A DNA stretch of 56,043 bases from Serinicoccus sediminis (GCF_004153545.1 NZ_SDVA01000018.1:1-56043), one strand, 5' to 3'; shown: positions 45,417 through 54,599, numbered from the stretch's first letter. Notes: a model not told the origin generated them from the sequence alone. Program-made: numbers and translations.

Positions 45417-48400
45417 GGCGCGTCACCTCCTCGTCGGGGCGGGACGTCCTGCTGCAGGTAGGTGGACCGGCGCCCGGGGATCCCCAGCCGGGTCTCGGCA
45501 TACCGCTCACCGCGGGAGGTGTCCATCGGCCCGCCGATCTCGCCCTCGACCGACTCGTCCGCCCGCTCCCGGGTGCCCTCGCGGCCCCCGGTGGCGCCCA
45601 GGAGGTTGAAGGCCTCCATGACGAGCCCGAGCACGGCGAGGTAGACGCCGAGGTCGAAGACCATCGAGGTGCTGACGTGGACGTCGCCGACGTAGCCGTG
45701 CAGCGGCTCCAGGAAGGACTCGTGCCCGAGCAGGCCCCAGATGCCGGTGCCGATGGCGATGAGCACGCCCACCGCGACGAGGCGCAGGGGCAGCCGCGGG
45801 GGCCCGACGGCGCGGTCGCGGGAGGTGGCGAGGTAGATGAGGGCGACGATGGCCGACCCGACGAGCGCGGCGATGAAGCCACCGCCGGGGGAGTTGTGCC
45901 CGCGCAGGAAGAGGATGGCGGAGATGATCGCCAGCAGGGGCGCGGTGACCCGGACCATGATCTGCATCGGGACGGCGTTGCCCCACGCCTCGCTGATCGC
46001 GCGGTATGCCGTGGTGCCCTCCCCGGCCAGCGGCACCTCCGGAGGCGGCACGTAGTTGTGGTCCGACTCCGGGGGCGGGTCGAGGTAGCGGTCGCGGACC
46101 GTGGACACGATGGCGACCATGGCGGCGGCGGCCATCCCCAGCACGGTGAGCTCGCCGAAGGTGTCGAGGGCGCGGAACTCGACGAGGATGGTGTTGACGA
46201 CGTTGTCGCCGCTGGTCTCGACCGGACCCTCGTTGAGGTACCAGAGGGCGATCTCGCTGCGGTCGCGGCGACCGGTCAGGGCCCAGGCCGCCACGCCGGC
46301 CGAGAGCCCGCCGAGCAGCGCCAGGGCCAAGGCCGCCTTGTTGCCCCACCGTGGCCCGCGTCCGAAGGTCCGCGGGAGGCGCTGCAGCACCAGCATGATC
46401 ATGAGCACGGTCAGCGCCTCGACGAGCAGCTGGGTCATGCCGACGTCCGGGGCGCCGAGAGCGAAGATCTGGACGGTCACGGCCGCGCCGACGGTGGAGA
46501 GCGCGACCACGGCCGCGAGCCGCGAGTCGGCCCGGGTGAGGACGACCACGGCCGCGGCGATGATGACGAGGACGACGGCGTCGATCGGGCTGACCAGCCC
46601 CTCCTGCACCGGCAGCAGGTGGTCGCCGCCGACGAGGACACCCACGCCGCCGAGCACGAGGGCGGCCAGCGCGAGGAACTGCACCGCGACGTGGCGGGTG
46701 GGGTTGTCGGCGCGGGCCAGGGCGGCCAGCGACTTGCCGACGTCGGCCGCGGAGTCGTTGATGACCCGGATGACGTCGGCGCCGTCGAAGGAGAAGGTGT
46801 CGTGCTCGCGGGCCGGGAAGAAGAAGCGGCGGCGCAGGATGACGAGCACCCCGACCGCGATGATGGCCAGCGAGGTGACGAGCTCGAGGTTGATGCCGTG
46901 CCACAGGGCGAGGTGCGGGTGCGGCTCCTCGGCGTCGGCGGGCAGCATGGCAGCCGTGGCGCGACCCACCGGGGTGTCGAGGATGCCCACGACGAAGGCG
47001 AGGGGCAGGCCGACGACGATGGGGATGGCGGCGAAGGTGCCGAGCGCCCACGGGGTGGTGTGCAGCGGGCGGTCCTCGGGCCACTTGGCCTGGCCGCGAC
47101 CGTCGTAGAAGCCGTTGAAGACGATCTTGGCGCAGTAGGCGAAGGTCAGCACCGCGGTGAGCGCCACGCCGAGGAAGGCCGCCCAGGAGGCGACCGCACC
47201 GAACGGCGAGTCGAGCATCGAGGTGAGGATGCTCTCCTTGGAGACGAAGCCCAGCATCGGGGGCACGCCGGCCATGGAGGCGCAGCCGAGGACGGTGACC
47301 CAGAAGGCGACCGGCATGGCGCTGGAGAGCACCGGCATACGCCGGACGTCGCGGGTGCCGGTCGCGTGGTCGACGACGCCGACCATCATGAACAGCCCCG
47401 ACTTGAAGAGCGCGTGCGCGATGACGTGCAGGATCGCGGCGGCCAGGGCGTACTCCGTGCCGACGCCGATGGTGGCGACGATGAGCCCGAGCTGGCTGAC
47501 CGTGGAGTAGGCCATGAGCTTCTTGAGGTCGGTCTTCTGCAGCGCGAACCAGCCGCCGATCCCGCAGGTGACCAGGCCCGTGGTGATGAGCAGGACGTTC
47601 CACACCGGCACGTCGTGGAAGGCCGGGGAGAAGCGCATGAGCAGGAAGATGCCGGCCTTGACTACCGCGGCGGCGTGCAGGTAGGCGCTGACGGGGGTCG
47701 CGGCGGCCATGGCGTCCGGCAGCCACACGTGGAAGGGGAACTGGGCCGACTTGGTGAACGCCGCGAGGATGACCAGCAGCGCCACGGCGGCCGTGAAACC
47801 GGGGCTGGTGTCCCACACCTCGTGCGCCAGCGCCTCGGAGAGCGAGGTCGTCCCGGTGCGGACGATGATCGCGGTGACCGCGCCCAGCAGCCCGAGCCCG
47901 CCGAGGAAGGTGATGAGCAGGGTGCGCATCGAGGCGGCCTCACCGGCATACCCCGACCGGGCGATGAGGAAGAAGCTGGCGAGGCTGGTGAGCTCCCAGC
48001 ACAGGAACAGCAGGATGAGGTCGTCGGCGAGCACCAGCCCCACCATGGAGACGGTGAACATCGCCATGTAGAAGTAGAAGGTGAGGTTGCGACCCGGCTT
48101 GAGGTATGCGGTGGAGTAGGCCAGCACGACCGCCCCGATGACCAGGGCGATGAAGGTGAAGACGGTGCCCAGGCCGTCCGCCCGCAGGGCGAGCTCCAGG
48201 CCGAGGGTGGGGACCCACGGGACCGACCACTCGACGGTGCCGTGGTGCATGACCTGCGACGCCGCGGGCCAGTAGGCCGCCGCCGCCGCGAGGTACAGCG
48301 CCGCGATGGGCCAGCCGGCGTGCCGGCCGAGGAGCTTGGTCAGCGGGAAGGTCGCGACGACGGTCACCGCGGAGATGACGAGGGTCCAGAGCAGGCTCAC
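45413..48400 (-). CDS. mrpA: Mrp Na+/H+ antiporter subunit A fused to subunit B
   Basis: 995 aa. N-terminal NuoL-like antiporter module (ILLFLCWELTSLASFFLIARSGY; TKSAQFPFHVWLPDAMAAATPVSAYLHAAAVVKAGIFLLMR; VSQLGLIVATIGVGTEYALAAAILHVIAHALFKSGLFMMVGV). A MrpA-specific C-terminal part (DVGMTQLLVEALTVLMIMLVLQRLP) follows, then an MnhB-type domain (VTAPLLAIISAILFLRGHNSPGGGFIAALVGS; HVSTSMVFDLGVYLAVLGLVMEAFNLLG). GTG 48400 is chosen over an ATG at 48439 because the first helix begins there; neither has a strong ribosome site. Head of the mrpA-C-D-E-F-G operon, which exports Na+ for pH and salt homeostasis. Confidence 0.93.
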   Translation of the reverse strand: MSLLWTLVISAVTVVATFPLTKLLGRHAGWPIAALYLAAAAAYWPAASQVMHHGTVEWSVPWVPTLGLELALRADGLGTVFTFIALVIGAVVLAYSTAYLKPGRNLTFYFYMAMFTVSMVGLVLADDLILLFLCWELTSLASFFLIARSGYAGEAASMRTLLITFLGGLGLLGAVTAIIVRTGTTSLSEALAHEVWDTSPGFTAAVALLVILAAFTKSAQFPFHVWLPDAMAAATPVSAYLHAAAVVKAGIFLLMRFSPAFHDVPVWNVLLITTGLVTCGIGGWFALQKTDLKKLMAYSTVSQLGLIVATIGVGTEYALAAAILHVIAHALFKSGLFMMVGVVDHATGTRDVRRMPVLSSAMPVAFWVTVLGCASMAGVPPMLGFVSKESILTSMLDSPFGAVASWAAFLGVALTAVLTFAYCAKIVFNGFYDGRGQAKWPEDRPLHTTPWALGTFAAIPIVVGLPLAFVVGILDTPVGRATAAMLPADAEEPHPHLALWHGINLELVTSLAIIAVGVLVILRRRFFFPAREHDTFSFDGADVIRVINDSAADVGKSLAALARADNPTRHVAVQFLALAALVLGGVGVLVGGDHLLPVQEGLVSPIDAVVLVIIAAAVVVLTRADSRLAAVVALSTVGAAVTVQIFALGAPDVGMTQLLVEALTVLMIMLVLQRLPRTFGRGPRWGNKAALALALLGGLSAGVAAWALTGRRDRSEIALWYLNEGPVETSGDNVVNTILVEFRALDTFGELTVLGMAAAAMVAIVSTVRDRYLDPPPESDHNYVPPPEVPLAGEGTTAYRAISEAWGNAVPMQIMVRVTAPLLAIISAILFLRGHNSPGGGFIAALVGSAIVALIYLATSRDRAVGPPRLPLRLVAVGVLIAIGTGIWGLLGHESFLEPLHGYVGDVHVSTSMVFDLGVYLAVLGLVMEAFNLLGATGGREGTRERADESVEGEIGGPMDTSRGERYAETRLGIPGRRSTYLQQDVPPRRGGDAP

Positions 48401-48529
48401 GTCGCACCCGCCCTGGACAGGCCGGTGCCAGCGGGGCATCGGTCGACCGGGCGGAACATGAACAGCAGGCTACCAACCCGGCGGACTGCCGCCCACGTCA
48501 TGCTGCTGCCGACGCGGGGGCGTCTCCAC

Positions 48530-48535
48530 TACCAT
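48530..48535 (+). promoter_or_regulatory. -10 box of leaderless BTAD regulator
   Basis: TACCAT, 6 nt CGCGTC, GTG 48542. Confidence 0.5.
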
Positions 48536-48541
48536 CGCGTC

Positions 48542-51500
48542 GTGGAGGTCGGGGTGCTCGGCACGACGATCGCCGTCGGTCCGGACGGGCCGCTCGGCGA
48601 CATGGCCCGGAGGTCGCGTGCCGTCCTGGCCGCGCTCGCCCTCGAACCCGGACGGGCGGTGAACGCGGACCGGCTGGTCGACCTCGTCTGGGGCGAGGCC
48701 CCGCCACCAGGTGCGCACGGCACGCTGCACGCCTACCTCAGCACCCTGCGCCGGGTGCTCGAACCCGGGCTCGCGCCCCGCGCCCCCTCCAGTGTCATCA
48801 TCACCAGCCCCGACGGGTACCGCCTCGCGGCCGAGCGCGTGACGGTCGACGCCGAGGTGTTCGCGGCCGAGGTCCGGGAGGCCCACTCCACCCTGGGGCC
48901 GCTCTGGTCGCTCCTCACGACCGGGCGGTCCGACGCCGTCCGGGACGTCGGGACCGTGGCGGCCTGCGCGGACGGGCTGGAGCAGGCGCTCGGACGGTGG
49001 CGCGGACGCGCGTTCTCCGACCTGGGCGACCACCCGGATGTCGTGGCCGACCGGGTGGCGCTCGAGGAGCTGCGGGCCACCGCCCAGGAGGACCTGCTCC
49101 TGGGCCTGCTCGCCCTCGGTGAGCACGCGGCGGTCGTCGCCGCGGGTGAGCAGACCATCCGTCAGGACCCGCTCCGGGAGAGGCCACGGTGCATCCACGC
49201 CCTGGCCCTCCTCCGGGCCGGCCGCCAGGCCGAGTCCCTCGATGCGCTGCGCGGCTACGGTCGGCTGCTGGACGACGAGCTGGGCCTGCGCCCCGGCCCC
49301 GAGGTGCGGGGCCTCGAGGAGGCCGTCCTGCGGCAGGACCCGGCCCTCTACACGTCCCTGACCCCAGCGCCTGTCGTCGTCGAGACACCGGGGCAGGACC
49401 GCGGCCCATCACGGTCCAGCAGTCCACCGCACCCTCGCCCACCGCGGCCCACCGTCGGCCGCGAGCCGCACCCTCGCCCACCGCGGCCCACCGTCGGCCG
49501 CGAGCCGGAGCGTCGGGCTCTCGCGGCCGTGCTGGGGTCTGCGGCGGCCGGCCTCCCCGACATCCTCGTCGCGGTGGGTGAGCCGGGGATCGGCAAGACC
49601 CGACTGGTCCAGGACGCCGTGGCGGCCGCCCGGGAGCACGGATTCACGGTGGCGGTCGCCCGCTGCTCCCAGGACGAGGGTGCCCCGCCGCTGTGGCCCT
49701 GGTACCGCATCCTCCATGCCCTCGGCATCGACCGTCCCTCCGCGCTGACCCGCTCGCCCGACCAGGAGGACGACCCGGGTCGTGCCTTCGCGGTCCAGGA
49801 GGCGCTCGTCGACGCGGTCCGTTCCGCCGCCGCCGATCGCCCGGTGCTCCTGGTCGTCGAGGACCTCCACTGGGCCGACACCCGCACCCTCAGAGCCCTG
49901 GCCCACCTGACCGACAGCATCGAACCCGGTGACCGGCTGGCCGTGCTCCTCACCCGGCGGGTCCACCCGCGTCCGACCGGCACGCTCCTCGACCTCGGAG
50001 CCGTCCTGGCCCGCCGGGGAGCCCGGGTCGTCGAGCTCGGCGGGCTGGATCTCGCACAGGCCCGGGAGCTCGTCGCCTCGATGGGTGGCGACACCTCCCT
50101 GGCGCCGGTCGACGCCTGGTGCGCCCGCACCGGGGGGAACCCGTTCTTCCTGGTCGAGCTGACGAGGTTGGGGCTCGGTGGCGGCGGTTGGCAGGGCACG
50201 GTCCCCGACTCGGTGCGCGCCGTGGTCTCCGAGCGGTTGGAGGACCTGCCGGAGGAGACCCGGGACCTGCTGCTCTTCTCGGCCGCCCTGGGGCGCGAGC
50301 ACTCGCCGCTCCTGCTCGCCCGGGTGTCGGGATGGAGTGCGGACGAGGCGGACCGGCTGCTCGAGCCCGCCCGGAGGATCGGGACCGTGCACGTCCGCGA
50401 CGACGGCCTGCTCGCCTTCGAGCACGCCCTCACCCGGGACGCCGTGGCCGCCGCCGCGCCGCCGGGCCAGCTGACCCGGGTGCACGCCCGCATCGCCCAG
50501 GCGCTGCAGGAGGCGCCGCCGGGCGATCTGACCGCCGTGAACCGGACCTTCGAGCTGGCCCGGCACTGGCTGGCGGCGGGCCCGGTCCACGCTGCCACCG
50601 CCTGGAGGGCGGCGGCGGCCGCCGCCCTGGAGGCACGGAGGGACTCTGCCAACGTGGAGGCGAGCGAGCTGTATGCGGCGGCGCTCGCCAGTCAGGGCCT
50701 GGACCCGTCCGCCACGCAGGCCGATCGCTACGCCCTGCTCCTCGCGTTCACCGATGTCGCCGCTCGGGCTGCACGCTGGGGCGCCGCGGTCGAGGCGGTA
50801 GGGGAGGCGGTCCGGCTGGCACGCTCGGACGAGGACCCGGAGCGGGTCGCGACGGCCGTGGCCGGGCTGACGCGCTACAACGTCTGGCTGCCGCAGTCCT
50901 TCGGCGCGGTGGCCGTCGACCTCGTCGAGGACCTCCGCTCGGCCCTGCGTGCCGCCGGGACCCACGACTCCTCCACCCGCTGCCAGCTCATGCTCGCACT
51001 CGCGGTGCAGCTGTACTACGCCGCAGGATCCGAGCCGGAGATCGAGGCGCTGACCGACGAGGCGCTCGCCATGGCCCGACGACTGGGCGACCCCGAGCTG
51101 CGCGGGTGGGCTGCGCGCACCGCCTGGCTGGCGCTCTGGAGGCCTCGCTGCCTCGACCGGAGGCTCGAGCTGTCCCGCGAGGAGATCGAGGCCGCCCGGC
51201 AGTCCGGTGACGAGGCCGCCGAGGCCGTGGCCCGGACCGCGCTGGCCGGTGCTGCGGCGGAGGCCGCCGACCTCATGACGTGGACGACCGAGTCCGCGGC
51301 GGCCGAGACGATCGCCCGACGTCGCCGCCTGCCCTACGTCGAGTTCGCCCTGGGGCTCGTGCGGCTGAGCCTGCACCTCATGTCGGGGCAGCACGATGAG
51401 GCCGATGTGCTCGAGGCGCGACTCCGCGAGATGCGGACCGAGGTGACGACCCCGGCCGACGACCTGCTCGACTTCACCCTCGCCTTCGCGGCGGCCTCCT

Positions 51501-51967
51501 GGCGACCGGCCCTGGCGCCGGCCGTCGCCGAGCAGATCCGGCGCTACCAGGAGGTCCACGACGACCCGTTCCTGCTCGTCGGTTCGCTCTTCCAGCTGAC
51601 CCGCGCCGGGCGGCTCGAGGAGGTGCGCGCCTCGCTCGCGCGTGCTCCGCTCCCCCCGGTGGGAGACCTGTGGCACTCGACCATGGAGGCGGCTCAGTGT
51701 GCTGACATCGCCGGCCGGCTCGCCGACCCTGCATTGGCGGCCCAGGCGGTCGACGTGCTGCGCGCTGCCAGCGGCCGGATGGTCGTGGCCGGCATCTCGC
51801 TCAACTTCGGGCCCGTCGACGGCTACCTCGCCGTCGGCCTCGCCGTGCTCGGCGACGTCGAGGGAGCCCGGCGCGCGGCGACGGCGGCTGAGGCGCTGGC
51901 CACGACCTGGGGGCTCTCCGGCTATCTCGGCTGGCTGGCGGACCGGCGGCAGGTGCTCGGTCTCTGA
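48542..51967 (+). CDS. SARP-type BTAD regulator with AAA ATPase and TPR regions
   Basis: 1141 aa. Residues 1-95 OmpR-like winged helix (VEVGVLGTTIAVGPDGPLGDMARRSRAVLAALAL; ADRLVDLVWGEAPPPGAHGTLHAYLSTLRRVL), about 95-270 BTAD domain (HPDVVADRVALEELRATAQEDLLLGLLALGEHAAVVAAGEQ). A Pro-rich linker with a perfect 13-residue duplication follows, then a STAND-type ATPase: Walker A GEPGIGKTRL at about 345, Walker B VLLVVEDLHWADTRTL at about 435. From about 650 to the end come TPR-like helices. Such AfsR-like regulators activate nearby genes; the next gene (NmrA-like, 214 bp downstream) is the obvious candidate. The GTG is set by the leaderless box and the domain start. The reading frame stays open for 2.8 kb upstream over mrpA, which is not coding on this strand. 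Confidence 0.85.
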   Translation: MEVGVLGTTIAVGPDGPLGDMARRSRAVLAALALEPGRAVNADRLVDLVWGEAPPPGAHGTLHAYLSTLRRVLEPGLAPRAPSSVIITSPDGYRLAAERVTVDAEVFAAEVREAHSTLGPLWSLLTTGRSDAVRDVGTVAACADGLEQALGRWRGRAFSDLGDHPDVVADRVALEELRATAQEDLLLGLLALGEHAAVVAAGEQTIRQDPLRERPRCIHALALLRAGRQAESLDALRGYGRLLDDELGLRPGPEVRGLEEAVLRQDPALYTSLTPAPVVVETPGQDRGPSRSSSPPHPRPPRPTVGREPHPRPPRPTVGREPERRALAAVLGSAAAGLPDILVAVGEPGIGKTRLVQDAVAAAREHGFTVAVARCSQDEGAPPLWPWYRILHALGIDRPSALTRSPDQEDDPGRAFAVQEALVDAVRSAAADRPVLLVVEDLHWADTRTLRALAHLTDSIEPGDRLAVLLTRRVHPRPTGTLLDLGAVLARRGARVVELGGLDLAQARELVASMGGDTSLAPVDAWCARTGGNPFFLVELTRLGLGGGGWQGTVPDSVRAVVSERLEDLPEETRDLLLFSAALGREHSPLLLARVSGWSADEADRLLEPARRIGTVHVRDDGLLAFEHALTRDAVAAAAPPGQLTRVHARIAQALQEAPPGDLTAVNRTFELARHWLAAGPVHAATAWRAAAAAALEARRDSANVEASELYAAALASQGLDPSATQADRYALLLAFTDVAARAARWGAAVEAVGEAVRLARSDEDPERVATAVAGLTRYNVWLPQSFGAVAVDLVEDLRSALRAAGTHDSSTRCQLMLALAVQLYYAAGSEPEIEALTDEALAMARRLGDPELRGWAARTAWLALWRPRCLDRRLELSREEIEAARQSGDEAAEAVARTALAGAAAEAADLMTWTTESAAAETIARRRRLPYVEFALGLVRLSLHLMSGQHDEADVLEARLREMRTEVTTPADDLLDFTLAFAAASWRPALAPAVAEQIRRYQEVHDDPFLLVGSLFQLTRAGRLEEVRASLARAPLPPVGDLWHSTMEAAQCADIAGRLADPALAAQAVDVLRAASGRMVVAGISLNFGPVDGYLAVGLAVLGDVEGARRAATAAEALATTWGLSGYLGWLADRRQVLGL
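49430..49507 (+). repeat. 39-bp perfect tandem duplication in the regulator linker
   Basis: Two identical 39-bp copies encode HPRPPRPTVGREP twice between the BTAD and ATPase domains. Confidence 0.92.
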
Positions 51968-52181
51968 GCGCCGCGCCGCCGGTCGGTGGGTCCGGCGCCG
52001 GGGTCCAGTGCAGGATCCGCGTCCCCGGGGGCGTCATCCGCGCCACTTGGGTCGGGCTTGGGTGACCGCGTGGGGTGGTGGTGACGGGGAGACCAAGAGC
52101 GGTCCAAGCGGGGGTGGGCAGCGTGGACCGCGTGACAACACCGATGGCGGGAACGCCCCGCCGCGACCATCAGGAGCATCG

Positions 52182-53132
52182 ATGAACAGCACCCTCCCTT
52201 CCGACATCCTCGTCCTCGGCGGCACCGGTCTCATGGGGAGGGAGGTGCTGGCCGCCCTGCGGCGTCGTGGCGTCGGGGCGCGCGTCCTCGTCCGCGATCC
52301 CGCGCGTCTGGGGAGCACCGACGGGCTCGACGTGCGCGTCGTTGACCTCCGTGACCCCGCGGCCCTGCAGGCGGCACTGACCGGTGTGCGGGCGGTCTTC
52401 CACATCTCGCCGCACGACGAGGACGAGGTGGCGCTCAGCACCGACGTCGTCCGTGCCTGCGAGGCCGCCGGCGTCCGCATCGTCTACGCCGGAGTCGTGG
52501 TCGACGCCCCGAACGCCCTCCTGTCGTGGGTGCTGCGCCGGTACTACGGGCACGTGCTGCCGCGCTACCGGGGCAAGATGGCCATCGCCCGCATGGTGCA
52601 GACGTCGCGCACGCGTCCCGTCCTCCTCGCGGTGAGCAACTTCATGCAGAACGACGAGGTCCTGCTCGACGTCATCCGCGCGGGCCGCTTCGTCCACCCC
52701 TGCCACCCGAAGGGGCTCAACCGGGTCGACCTGCGCGACCTCGGCGAGATCGCTGCCCGGGCCCTGGCGGAGCCGGACTTCCCGTCCGGCACGTACCCGG
52801 TCGTCGGCCCCCGCTCCCTCACGGGTCCCGAGTGTGCCGCCGGCTGGCAGCAGGCCCTCGGCACACCTGTCCGGTATGCGGGCGACGACGACGAGGCGCT
52901 CGAGGACGCCCTGAGGTCGCACCTGCACGGGCAGCGTCTGGAGGACTGGCTCGCGACGTTGCGCCTGCTCCGCCGCTTCGCCGTGCCGACGCGTGCCCGC
53001 GACCTCGCGACGACCGAGCGGCTCCTCGGACGACCTGCGACCTCGTTCGACGAGTACGTCCGACGGGCCGTCGGGGACATGCCGGTCCCACGGCCGGGGG
53101 AGGCCTCCGCGGAGCTGACGAGCCGGGCGTAG
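52182..53132 (+). CDS. NmrA-like NAD(P)-binding (atypical SDR) protein
   Basis: 316 aa. Rossmann start ILVLGGTGLMGREVLAALRRRGVGARVLVRDPARL with GGTGxMG, acidic VVDLRDPAALQAAL, FHISPHDEDEVALS, then RTRPVLLAVSNFMQN and GRFVHPCHPKGLNRVDLRDLGEIAARAL, GTYPVVGPRSLTGPECA: the NmrA/YesF type NAD(P)H sensor or reductase. No Tyr-x-x-x-Lys of classical SDRs, as usual for the group. Ribosome site AGGAG 5 nt before ATG 52182. Last chromosomal gene before the integrated element. Confidence 0.85.
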   Translation: MNSTLPSDILVLGGTGLMGREVLAALRRRGVGARVLVRDPARLGSTDGLDVRVVDLRDPAALQAALTGVRAVFHISPHDEDEVALSTDVVRACEAAGVRIVYAGVVVDAPNALLSWVLRRYYGHVLPRYRGKMAIARMVQTSRTRPVLLAVSNFMQNDEVLLDVIRAGRFVHPCHPKGLNRVDLRDLGEIAARALAEPDFPSGTYPVVGPRSLTGPECAAGWQQALGTPVRYAGDDDEALEDALRSHLHGQRLEDWLATLRLLRRFAVPTRARDLATTERLLGRPATSFDEYVRRAVGDMPVPRPGEASAELTSRA

Positions 53133-53204
53133 GAGAGCCGCGGGCCTCGACCGATGGGCTGGGACCGGGCGACCCGGGGCCGGCATCGCGGCGCGGGGAC
53201 AAGC

Positions 53205-53240
53205 GGACGGCGGACCCACGGTGTCGTGGGTCCGCCGTCC
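53205..53240. terminator. Very strong hairpin after the NmrA-like gene
   Basis: Perfect 16-bp stem (GGACGGCGGACCCACG, loop GTGT). It ends where a second perfect 8-bp inverted repeat begins (53241-53260). It probably terminated both the NmrA-like gene and, from the right, the former tRNA-Pro transcript. Confidence 0.65.
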
Positions 53241-53260
53241 GGGATGTCCAGTGACATCCC
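53241..53260. terminator. Second hairpin (GGGATGTC/GACATCCC)
   Basis: Perfect 8-bp inverted repeat with loop CAGT, directly abutting the 16-bp stem and 3 bp before the att core. Confidence 0.5.
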
Positions 53261-53263
53261 CAC

Positions 53264-53284
53264 GTCGGGGTGACAGGATTTGAA
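53264..53284 (-). other. Attachment-site core: 3' end of a tRNA-Pro gene
   Basis: On the minus strand this reads TTCAAAT (T-loop), CCTGT (T-stem), CACCCCG (acceptor 3' strand), A73, C. C1-G72 pairing with A73 is the tRNA-Pro pattern. The rest of the tRNA, expected further right, is missing: the sequence beyond 53284 is unrelated. This is therefore an att half-site left by site-specific integration, with the intact tRNA expected at the other end of the element beyond the window. Confidence 0.75.
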
Positions 53285-53391
53285 AATGACACCAGGGCAT
53301 TTTGGGGCGCTGGTGCCGATCAGCAGATATGCTGTTTGACCTGCGCAAAGGGCACACTGTTACTCAGGACGCGGGTGGTCACGAGAGGGCA

Positions 53392-53408
53392 GGAGATGTC
53401 ACATCTCC
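53392..53408. promoter_or_regulatory. 17-nt palindrome upstream of the integrase
   Basis: GGAGATGT-C-ACATCTCC, perfect two-fold symmetry, 30 bp before the integrase ATG; possible operator or accessory binding site. Confidence 0.4.
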
Positions 53409-53438
53409 AGGCACGTTCATGGCACGAAAGGCGGCGGC

Positions 53439-54599
53439 ATGGCACGCGAACGACGGTTCGGCTCGGTGCGTCGTCTGCCGTCGGGGAAGTGGCAGGCCCG
53501 CTACACGTGGGAGGCGCTGGAGCACAAGGCGCCGCGCACGTTCGCGAGCAGGGACGCGGCGGAGGCCTGGTTGCGGACCAAGCGCACGGAGCTGGACACC
53601 GGGTGGATCCTGACCCGGGAGAGGCGACGCCGGTCGGTGACCTTCAGCGAGTACGCGCAGGGGTGGCTGGAGGAACGGCAGGATCTCAAGCCGCGGACCA
53701 GGGTGCTCTACGCCGGCCAGCTCGACCGTTACCTCCTTCCCGCCTTCGGCCAGCTCACCGTGAACGCGATCACCACCGACACGGTGCGAGAGTGGTGGCG
53801 CCGGATGGACCCGGACAAGGCCACGGCCCGTGCCCACGCCTACGCTCTGCTGCGCACGGTCCTAGAGGCAGCCCGCAAGGACGACCCGCCCCTGATCGAC
53901 GTCAACCCCTGTCGGCTGCGCGAGGCGGGCTCACCGCCACGCCGCCGCCACCGCATCCAGCCTGCGACGCCGACGGAGCTGGCGACGGTCGTGGAGAACA
54001 TGCCGCCCCAGCTGCGGGCCGCCGTGCTCCTGTCCGCCTGGGGTGGGCTCCGATGGGGTGAGGTGGCGGAGCTGCGTCGCAAGGACCTGTTCGGCAACGT
54101 CGTCCATGTGACCCGCGCCGTGGTGCGCCTGCCTGGTGAGGACCCCGAGACCGTGGCGGCGCGTCGTCGACCACTGTTCGTCGTGGGCGACCCCAAGAGC
54201 GAGGCCGGCATCCGCACCGTCACGCTGCCGTCCGCGATCATGCCCGCCATCCAGGCGCACCTGGACGCGATGGAGGACAAGCGACCGGACGCGCTGCTGT
54301 TCCACGCCAAGACCAACCCCGCGCAGCACCTGGCCGTGTCCACCCTCAACAAGGCATGGCACCCCGCGCGGGCAGCGGCCGGGCGTCCGGACCTGCGCTG
54401 GCACGACCTGCGACACACGGGAGCGGTGTTCGCGGCGCAGGCGGGAGCGACGCTGGCTGAGCTGATGGCTCGGCTCGGCCACTCGACGCACAAGGCGGCA
54501 CTGCGCTACCAGCACGCCGCGGCGGACAGGGACGCCAGGATCGCGGAGGCGCTCTCGGCGATGGTCGAGGTCGGTTCACCGCGCCGGGACGAACTGTGA
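53439..54599 (+). CDS. int: Tyrosine recombinase (phage-type integrase)
   Basis: 386 aa. N-terminal arm-binding domain (ERRFGSVRRLPSGKWQARYTWEALEHKAPRTFASRDAAEAWLRTKRTEL, 3-55), SAM-like core-binding domain (TFSEYAQGWLEERQDLKPRTRVLYAGQLDRYLLPAFGQL, about 68-170), catalytic domain from about 185. Catalytic residues: Arg205 (GGLRWGE), His322-x-x-Arg325 (WHDLRHTG), His in RLGHSTHKAAL and nucleophile Tyr357 (LRYQHAAADRD). It should catalyse integration into and excision from tRNA-Pro. No excisionase seen next to it. Starts 155 bp after the att core. Confidence 0.92.
   Translation: MARERRFGSVRRLPSGKWQARYTWEALEHKAPRTFASRDAAEAWLRTKRTELDTGWILTRERRRRSVTFSEYAQGWLEERQDLKPRTRVLYAGQLDRYLLPAFGQLTVNAITTDTVREWWRRMDPDKATARAHAYALLRTVLEAARKDDPPLIDVNPCRLREAGSPPRRRHRIQPATPTELATVVENMPPQLRAAVLLSAWGGLRWGEVAELRRKDLFGNVVHVTRAVVRLPGEDPETVAARRRPLFVVGDPKSEAGIRTVTLPSAIMPAIQAHLDAMEDKRPDALLFHAKTNPAQHLAVSTLNKAWHPARAAAGRPDLRWHDLRHTGAVFAAQAGATLAELMARLGHSTHKAALRYQHAAADRDARIAEALSAMVEVGSPRRDEL

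Noticed and set aside
45677-48541. Very long plus-strand open frame ahead of the BTAD regulator (would make a protein of about 2,100 residues)
   Set aside because: It is antisense to mrpA, rich in Gly/Asp/Arg/His low-complexity sequence; the true start is the leaderless GTG at 48542.
53264-53340. Complete tRNA gene at the integration boundary
   Set aside because: Only the T-loop, T-stem 3' strand and acceptor 3' strand are present; no anticodon arm or D-arm follows.
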